Source: UBA3775 sp051877895
Lineage (GTDB): Bacteria; Bacillota; Clostridia; Lachnospirales; Lachnospiraceae
DNA length: 10,393 nucleotides
Assembly (NCBI GenBank): GCA_051877895.1
Contig: JBJEJI010000060.1
Coordinates: 1-10,393, forward strand
Direction: 5' to 3'
A program made the position numbers and the translations under genes. The notes below the pieces were generated by a model. That model made no database searches and was not told the origin of the DNA. It worked only from the letters and a program-made list of their open reading frames with translations. This document shows positions 6,807 through 10,393 of the stretch, one piece after another (within the stretch, counting starts at the first letter, position 1; each line of letters opens with the position of its first letter).

Positions 6807-7124
6807 AGTATGTTCAATTTTCACTGTTGAAGCAATAGCGTAAATTAGAACTACTCCAATTACGGCAATTGCAATATAACTCAGATTAACATTTTCCAGT
6901 AAGACTGCTACTGCGTTAAAAGTAAAAACTATTCCCAATAAAATTAATATAATTCCTGATTGTCTGTAATAAGGCTTTTTATTCATTGCTTCTCTTTCTT
7001 CTTTAGAAGCATACAGATAAGCGTTATTAAGCAAAAATCCTTTTTCCATCAAATGTCTGATTCCCAAAATGAAACATACAAGGGCAACAATCCCTAGGGC
7101 AACTCCACCAATAATATTTTGCAT
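6801..7124 (-). CDS. small membrane protein, DUF3784-like
   Basis: The 107-residue protein has three hydrophobic stretches: about 4-23 (IIGGVALGIVALVCFILGI), 57-77 (GIILILLGIVFTFNAVAVLL) and 83-102 (LSYIAIAVIGVVLIYAIAST). A charged segment lies between the first two, containing LYASKEEREAMNKKPYYRQSG. That layout, helix, then an acidic/lysine-rich EERE...K loop, then two helices, resembles the DUF3784 family of uncharacterised Firmicutes membrane proteins; I am only moderately sure. The ATG at 7124 is chosen because GAGGTG stands 6 bases before it. A GTG at 7133 overlaps that site and is less likely. It is the last gene of the minus-strand cluster, 14 bases after the ANT(6)-like gene, and ends directly at a terminator. 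Its role is unknown. Confidence 0.8.
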   Translation of the reverse strand: MQNIIGGVALGIVALVCFILGIRHLMEKGFLLNNAYLYASKEEREAMNKKPYYRQSGIILILLGIVFTFNAVAVLLENVNLSYIAIAVIGVVLIYAIASTVKIEHTK

Positions 7125-7138
7125 TCTATTCACCTCGC

Positions 7139-8032
7139 TTATTTTCTTGCTTTACAATACCATAATGACCGGTTGTTAATATATGCATTATACCAACACC
7201 CAAAATACTCATTCAAAAGTTTTTCTGCATATTTCTCTGCCTTATCAGGGTATTTATATCCTTTTATTTCAGCGGTTTTTTCTGCCAGTCTTGCAAACAA
7301 TTTTTCAGTAGAAAATAACGCAGCTGTCAAATCTTCTTTATTATAGTGAGCAAAGCAGGTTTTCAAATCAGCCAAAATTTCCTTCTCAGCCCATCTGTCT
7401 AAAAAACGTCCATCATGCCATACATCAACATTATTTTTTATAGATGAATAAGCCTCTATAATCTTTAAGAGATTGTTCTTTAAATATGCATCTACACACA
7501 TTTTTGCAGACCACAGTTCCCCTCGGAGAATTTTTTTAGAGGCCCATACCGTATGAAAAAAGAAATCATTTACAATATTATTAAATTCAGCTTCAGACAA
7601 ATCCGAATGGAGTATCTGAGCTGAAATGTTTTCCTTAAGAAGAACTGAAAAGTTTTCCGAATCATACAAAACCTCATAGCCCCTGTTCATTACGAAAGAG
7701 GCCACTCCTTCTTTTATGGCAGATTCAAATTGTTCCGGAGTAAACACAATCATGTCTACATCCAGAGCTCCATCAAAAAGTACTCTTCTTTCCTGACCAC
7801 CTCCCAGCGTAGGTTCAACGAAAGAAATCTTCACATCACCCAGTTTTTCCGGATAATCACCAAAAAGCCATTTTTCTGTATTATCTGATGCGATAATTAC
7901 ATCCAAATCAGAATATTCATCAGCTTTAATTACATCTCTGGTTGAAGAACCAATCAGTACAACTGCTTTAATATCTTCATCTGATTTTGCCAGAGAAATC
8001 AGCCTTTTCTTTATTTCAAAATATCTATCCAT
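7139..8032 (-). CDS. ANT(6)/AadE-family nucleotidyltransferase
   Basis: The 297-residue product resembles aminoglycoside 6-adenylyltransferases, which transfer AMP from ATP to streptomycin. The nucleotidyltransferase core shows VLIGSSTRD (25-33), SDLDVI (41-46) as the paired metal-binding aspartates, and LDVDMIVF (90-97), where D91 or D93 would supply the third carboxylate. The C-terminal part contains VWHDGRFLDRWAEKEI (204-219), matching the WHxGRFLxxWA region of the family. The ATG at 8032 is fixed by GGAGG 5 bases upstream; a TTG at 8044 overlaps that site. Only 17 bases separate it from the XRE-desulfoferrodoxin-like gene, and 14 from the next gene, so it is in an operon. Chromosomal ANT(6)-like genes are common in Clostridia and are often not proven resistance genes. 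The substrate is therefore uncertain, though the enzyme looks intact. Confidence 0.85.
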   Translation of the reverse strand: MDRYFEIKKRLISLAKSDEDIKAVVLIGSSTRDVIKADEYSDLDVIIASDNTEKWLFGDYPEKLGDVKISFVEPTLGGGQERRVLFDGALDVDMIVFTPEQFESAIKEGVASFVMNRGYEVLYDSENFSVLLKENISAQILHSDLSEAEFNNIVNDFFFHTVWASKKILRGELWSAKMCVDAYLKNNLLKIIEAYSSIKNNVDVWHDGRFLDRWAEKEILADLKTCFAHYNKEDLTAALFSTEKLFARLAEKTAEIKGYKYPDKAEKYAEKLLNEYFGCWYNAYINNRSLWYCKARK

Positions 8033-8049
8033 ATTAACCTCCAATACAC

Positions 8050-8721
8050 CTATCCAAAAAGGCTTTTGGCTATCTTCTCCAACTCTCTTCTTTCCTCTGT
8101 GTCATCATAGCCACTTTCTTTATCATCAATGCCTTTGACAGGATCTATATAGAAAAGTCCATCACGATTACAATAGAAAAGAATTCTCTTAACTCCGTTT
8201 ATCTTAAATCTTGCCTCCGGATTACCCTCAGGATAGAGCTTTACCATCTGTATTTTGTCAGAAGACTCCGATGCAACAAAAGAAATATAATGATTTTTTG
8301 TCATATCATGATCTATGCGAATATAATATTCATCCTCAGTGCGTTCAATAAAAAGTTTATGATTCACGTCGGTTGCCTCAGGCTCCTGTGCAGTCAGAAG
8401 AACTCCATGACAATTAATAACAGCTTCTCCCATACTGTGAATCAGATTCCCGCAAATAGGACATACGTAAAACTTTGATTTCAGCATATTCGCAGATACA
8501 TTTGAATTATATACTGCATTTCCTGAAATTAATTCTGTTACGGAAACAGAAAATGCTTCTGCTATAGATTCAAGTAATGTGATATCCGGATATCCTTTTG
8601 CAGTCTCCCATTTTGAAATCGTCTTATCACTCACTCCAAGCCTCTCAGCCAATTGTAATTGAGTCAGTTTATTTTTTTCGCGCAACTCCTTTATAACCGA
8701 ACCTGTAACATATTGGTTCAT
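8050..8721 (-). CDS. XRE regulator fused to a desulfoferrodoxin/superoxide-reductase-like domain
   Basis: The protein has 223 residues. Residues about 9-63 are an XRE helix-turn-helix (LGVSDKTISKWETAKGYPD). Next comes a rubredoxin/desulforedoxin-like knuckle with C87-x2-C90 and C104-H105, where the relatives usually have a Cys pair. Residues about 120-190 resemble superoxide reductase: H121, H138 and H144 (DHDMTKNHYISF) and C184 (YCNRDGLF) align with three His ligands and the Cys ligand of its iron site. The fourth His, in CNxHGL, is Asp187 here. The C-terminus is charged. GGAGG (8730-8734) 8 bases before 8721 favours this ATG over one at 8727. I infer a DNA-binding protein with a metal- or redox-sensing domain, probably not a working reductase. 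It lies directly upstream of the ANT(6)-like gene and may control the cluster. Confidence 0.85.
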   Translation of the reverse strand: MNQYVTGSVIKELREKNKLTQLQLAERLGVSDKTISKWETAKGYPDITLLESIAEAFSVSVTELISGNAVYNSNVSANMLKSKFYVCPICGNLIHSMGEAVINCHGVLLTAQEPEATDVNHKLFIERTEDEYYIRIDHDMTKNHYISFVASESSDKIQMVKLYPEGNPEARFKINGVKRILFYCNRDGLFYIDPVKGIDDKESGYDDTEERRELEKIAKSLFG

Positions 8722-8729
8722 ATTCATCA

Positions 8730-8734
8730 CCTCC
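8730..8734 (-). promoter_or_regulatory. ribosome-binding site deciding the start at 8721
   Basis: GGAGG lies 8 bases before the ATG at 8721 but only 2 bases before the ATG at 8727. The former is therefore the likely start of the XRE-desulfoferrodoxin-like protein. Confidence 0.65.
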
Positions 8735-8747
8735 AATATGATTATAA

Positions 8748-8855
8748 TTACAAGTCACAGTTTTTTGTACCTACGCATGGTAGAGTCCTGAAATAATCTG
8801 TTTCATCCTCATCTTCCAGCCAATTATCCACATTAAGTTCTTCTAAAACAATCAT
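8748..8855 (-). CDS. small 35-residue protein, acidic with two cysteines
   Basis: A 35-codon frame starts MIVLEELNVDNWLEDEDETD and ends PCVGTKNCDL. It has eleven Asp/Glu residues, most of them in the first 20, one Trp, and two Cys spaced CVGTKNC near the C-terminus. There is no membrane helix or signal peptide. AAGGAG (8861-8866) lies 5 bases before the ATG, as good as any site in the window. The frame fits between two genes of one operon, 29 bases after XRE-APH and 26 before the XRE-desulfoferrodoxin-like gene. I do not recognise a family. The opening 12 residues faintly resemble N-termini of GNAT acetyltransferases, so a remnant of such a gene is the main alternative. It could be a peptide ligand, a RiPP-like precursor, a toxin or antitoxin fragment, or a translated leader; nothing decides among these. 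Confidence 0.6.
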   Translation of the reverse strand: MIVLEELNVDNWLEDEDETDYFRTLPCVGTKNCDL

Positions 8856-8860
8856 TTTTT

Positions 8861-8866
8861 CTCCTT
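8861..8866 (-). promoter_or_regulatory. ribosome-binding site of the 35-codon gene
   Basis: AAGGAG ends 5 bases before the ATG at 8855. It is the main evidence that the small frame is translated. Confidence 0.7.
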
Positions 8867-8884
8867 TCAAAGGGGAATTATTTC

Positions 8885-10174
8885 TCAATATATAGAGTTA
8901 TCAATCTGCTTACTTAGCTCTCTCAGTTTATTGTTTAATTCATCAATATGCTTTTCAAACCACCTAAGGAGCCTTGATGCCATATTTGCCTGTTGCAAAT
9001 AGATGACTCTGTTTTTGGAAATAGAATCATAATACTGTCCATAAAAATTACAAACTGATAAAAAATAAAAAAACAGATTTCCGGCATTCTGTATATCATA
9101 AGCATTTAATGATCCATATTCCATGTATTTGCAGATATAAGCAAGCAAAAAATCAATATCAATTTCTCCTTGTTTTACTTCCGGAGCCATAAAAACATAC
9201 GAGCGTACAATTTCCCAAATGTACGGGTGTTTACAGGTGCTGGTCCAATCAATGATACCGTTTATTTTTTCGTTCTGCCAGATTAGCTGGGATATCATAT
9301 AATCTCCGTGGGTATTGCCATAACTCAATCTGTTAATATCAAAAATATAATCCGGCATGGATTCAAGAATTCTCATATTTGAACGAATGTTGCTTACTAT
9401 ATCAGTGTCATTTTTGTCCATAGCCTGATGGAGAGTATCAACATAGGAATATTTCATATTTTTAGTTTTTCTGTATTTGAAAAATTCTTCACCTATACCA
9501 ACCGGAATATTATCAATATCCTTCATTGCATCATGTATTCCGGCTAAAAAAGCAGCAGATTGAGCCTGCAAGTATACAGGGGCCTCATTATACTCATATG
9601 TAATACCTTCATAAAAATATTGTACCGTAAATCGTCTTCCGTTTTCATCTGCCGAAACCATTTTTCCCTGCTTATTGGGAATGAACCTGCAGGCAGGAAT
9701 TCCTTTGCACAGCAGTTCCTCACATACTCTGATTTCCACATCAAGGTTATTCATCTCATTGTCGCTTGGATACTTTACTACAAATTTTTTGTCTTCTGAA
9801 TATACAATATAAGTTAATCCCCCTGCACCATTACCGGATATTTCAATCGTATCAATATCAAGGTCATACAATTTATATATGCGCAATCGTAACTGTTCAA
9901 ATTCCAATTGTTTCACCAGCTCAAGACGTGACATATCCATTAAATTCAATAATTCAAGAATTGGTATTGTTTCTCCCGCCAGCAATTCATTAACTGTAAT
10001 GCCCAGTATCTGACACAAAGGCTCCATAAAAACTACTTCAGGTAATCCATTGCCACACTCCCACTTTGATACAGTCTTTTCACTGATTCCTAACTTTGCG
10101 GCAATATCTTTTTGCAGCAAACCTCGTTCTTTTCTGCGCTCTGCAATATATTTCCCTATTTTAATTTGATTCAT
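8885..10174 (-). CDS. XRE helix-turn-helix fused to an aminoglycoside phosphotransferase-like (APH) kinase
   Basis: In this 429-residue protein, residues about 4-67 form an XRE DNA-binding domain (LGISEKTVSKWECGNGLPE), similar to that of the gene at 8050-8721. A linker (about 68-105) leads to an APH/choline-kinase-type domain. It has a glycine-rich loop ISGNGAGGLTYIVYS (112-126), the presumed ATP lysine K134 (KFVVKYP), the catalytic loop NTHGDYMISQLI (287-298) with D291, and IIDWTSTCKHP (307-317), where D309 is the expected metal ligand. The Asn five residues after the catalytic Asp is Gln296 here. The family phosphorylates small alcohols, including antibiotics; the substrate is unknown. GGGAG before the ATG at 10174 fixes the start; an upstream extension to 10282 runs into the previous gene. 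It is probably the first gene of the minus-strand operon. Confidence 0.88.
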   Translation of the reverse strand: MNQIKIGKYIAERRKERGLLQKDIAAKLGISEKTVSKWECGNGLPEVVFMEPLCQILGITVNELLAGETIPILELLNLMDMSRLELVKQLEFEQLRLRIYKLYDLDIDTIEISGNGAGGLTYIVYSEDKKFVVKYPSDNEMNNLDVEIRVCEELLCKGIPACRFIPNKQGKMVSADENGRRFTVQYFYEGITYEYNEAPVYLQAQSAAFLAGIHDAMKDIDNIPVGIGEEFFKYRKTKNMKYSYVDTLHQAMDKNDTDIVSNIRSNMRILESMPDYIFDINRLSYGNTHGDYMISQLIWQNEKINGIIDWTSTCKHPYIWEIVRSYVFMAPEVKQGEIDIDFLLAYICKYMEYGSLNAYDIQNAGNLFFYFLSVCNFYGQYYDSISKNRVIYLQQANMASRLLRWFEKHIDELNNKLRELSKQIDNSIY

Positions 10175-10223
10175 TTTTTCTCCCTTCATATTATCTGGTA
10201 ATATAACTTTATTTGATAAAGAA

Positions 10224-10252
10224 ATAATAAAACATGACAATATGAATTTGAA
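10224..10252 (-). promoter_or_regulatory. possible promoter of the XRE-APH operon
   Basis: On the minus strand, TTCAAA (10247-10252), a 17-base spacer and TATTAT (10224-10229) give a moderate match, about 50 bases before the XRE-APH start. Just upstream is a CCTACG-CTC-CGTAGG hairpin (10253-10267) with no T-tract. It might be a weak terminator of the GNAT gene or an operator. Confidence 0.4.
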
Positions 10253-10269
10253 CCTACGCTCCGTAGGAT

Positions 10270-10393
10270 TTATACTTTCCAATGCATTTCCAACAGATGT
10301 CCTATAACCTTGTATCCAATTCTATTATAAAGAGCAATGGCATTGACATTATCACCTACACAAGTAAGAGTTGCCATTTTATAGCCTTTTTCC
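10270..10393 (-). CDS. GNAT-family N-acetyltransferase, C-terminal end (partial)
   Basis: Forty complete codons before the stop at 10272-10270 read EKGYKMATLTCVGDNVNAIA followed by LYNRIGYKVIGHLLEMHWKV. This is the end of a GNAT acetyltransferase: a strand, then the N-x-x-A-x-x-L-Y-x-x-x-G-Y signature of the acetyl-CoA-binding helix (ANxxAIxLYxxxGF type), then the final strands. The start and substrate-binding part lie beyond the window edge, so the substrate cannot be judged. GNAT enzymes acetylate amines using acetyl-CoA; some confer aminoglycoside resistance, many do not. Its stop is 95 bases upstream of the XRE-APH start, so it may or may not share that transcript. Confidence 0.8.
   Translation of the reverse strand, partial: EKGYKMATLTCVGDNVNAIALYNRIGYKVIGHLLEMHWKV

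Noticed and set aside
7119..7346. Plus-strand frames within the ANT(6)-like and neighbouring genes
   Set aside because: They are shadows of well-supported minus-strand genes and have no ribosome-binding sites or recognisable products.
8766..10267. CCTACG...CGTAGG hairpin (10253-10267) and the similar CTAC...GTAG stretch near 8770-8783 as copies of a repeat or attachment site
   Set aside because: Only about eight bases are shared, one copy lies within the small coding frame, and no other mobile-element signs are present.
10175..10282. An N-terminal extension of XRE-APH to 10282
   Set aside because: It overlaps the end of the GNAT gene, lacks a ribosome-binding site and would place extra residues before a complete XRE domain that has its own GGGAG site.
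1..10393. CRISPR array, tRNA or rRNA genes, insertion sequences
   Set aside because: No regularly spaced repeats, no tRNA-like cloverleaf with TTCRA arm, no transposase frame and no terminal inverted repeats were seen.

Overview
The window looks like a chromosomal segment of a low-GC Clostridia genome, most likely Lachnospiraceae. The grounds are AT-rich DNA, strong GGAGG ribosome-binding sites, the tail of a GGGtGRT-family protein, a clostridial-looking SerRS variant, and a free-standing HisA of the type best known from eukaryotes. This placement rests on recalled family resemblance, not on a search.

Left part (1-4444): the 3' end of a GGGtGRT protein gene and its terminator. Next is a regulator joining an AraC-type DNA-binding half to a GGDEF-like half (386-1180). 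A hairpin terminator separates it from the convergent serS. A 286 bp divergent intergenic region follows, with a near-consensus promoter driving an unrecognised membrane-anchored protein (2823-3656). That gene converges on a eukaryotic-type hisA, which has its own clear promoter (4495-4523).

Middle (4495-6800): a uracil uptake and salvage operon, uraA-upp. Its promoter overlaps the reading frame of a falsely long uraA start, and its roughly 80 nt leader has a GC-rich patch with two mutually exclusive hairpins. A strong bidirectional terminator (6760-6800) closes it from one side and the right-hand minus-strand cluster from the other.

Right part (6801-10393, all minus strand): the C-terminus of a GNAT acetyltransferase, then an XRE-APH (aminoglycoside/choline-kinase-like) fusion, a 35-codon small gene with an excellent ribosome-binding site, an XRE regulator fused to a desulfoferrodoxin/superoxide-reductase-like domain, an ANT(6)-type nucleotidyltransferase, and a small two- or three-helix membrane protein. 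Gaps of 14-30 nt from XRE-APH onward suggest one transcript ending at the shared terminator. The three enzymes have the folds of the three classes of aminoglycoside-modifying enzyme (AAC, APH, ANT), two regulators share the same kind of XRE head, and one of these carries a possible metal or redox sensor. This cluster, with its unannotated small protein, is the most promising candidate for an undescribed system. Nothing in the sequence proves resistance, and the substrates are unknown.
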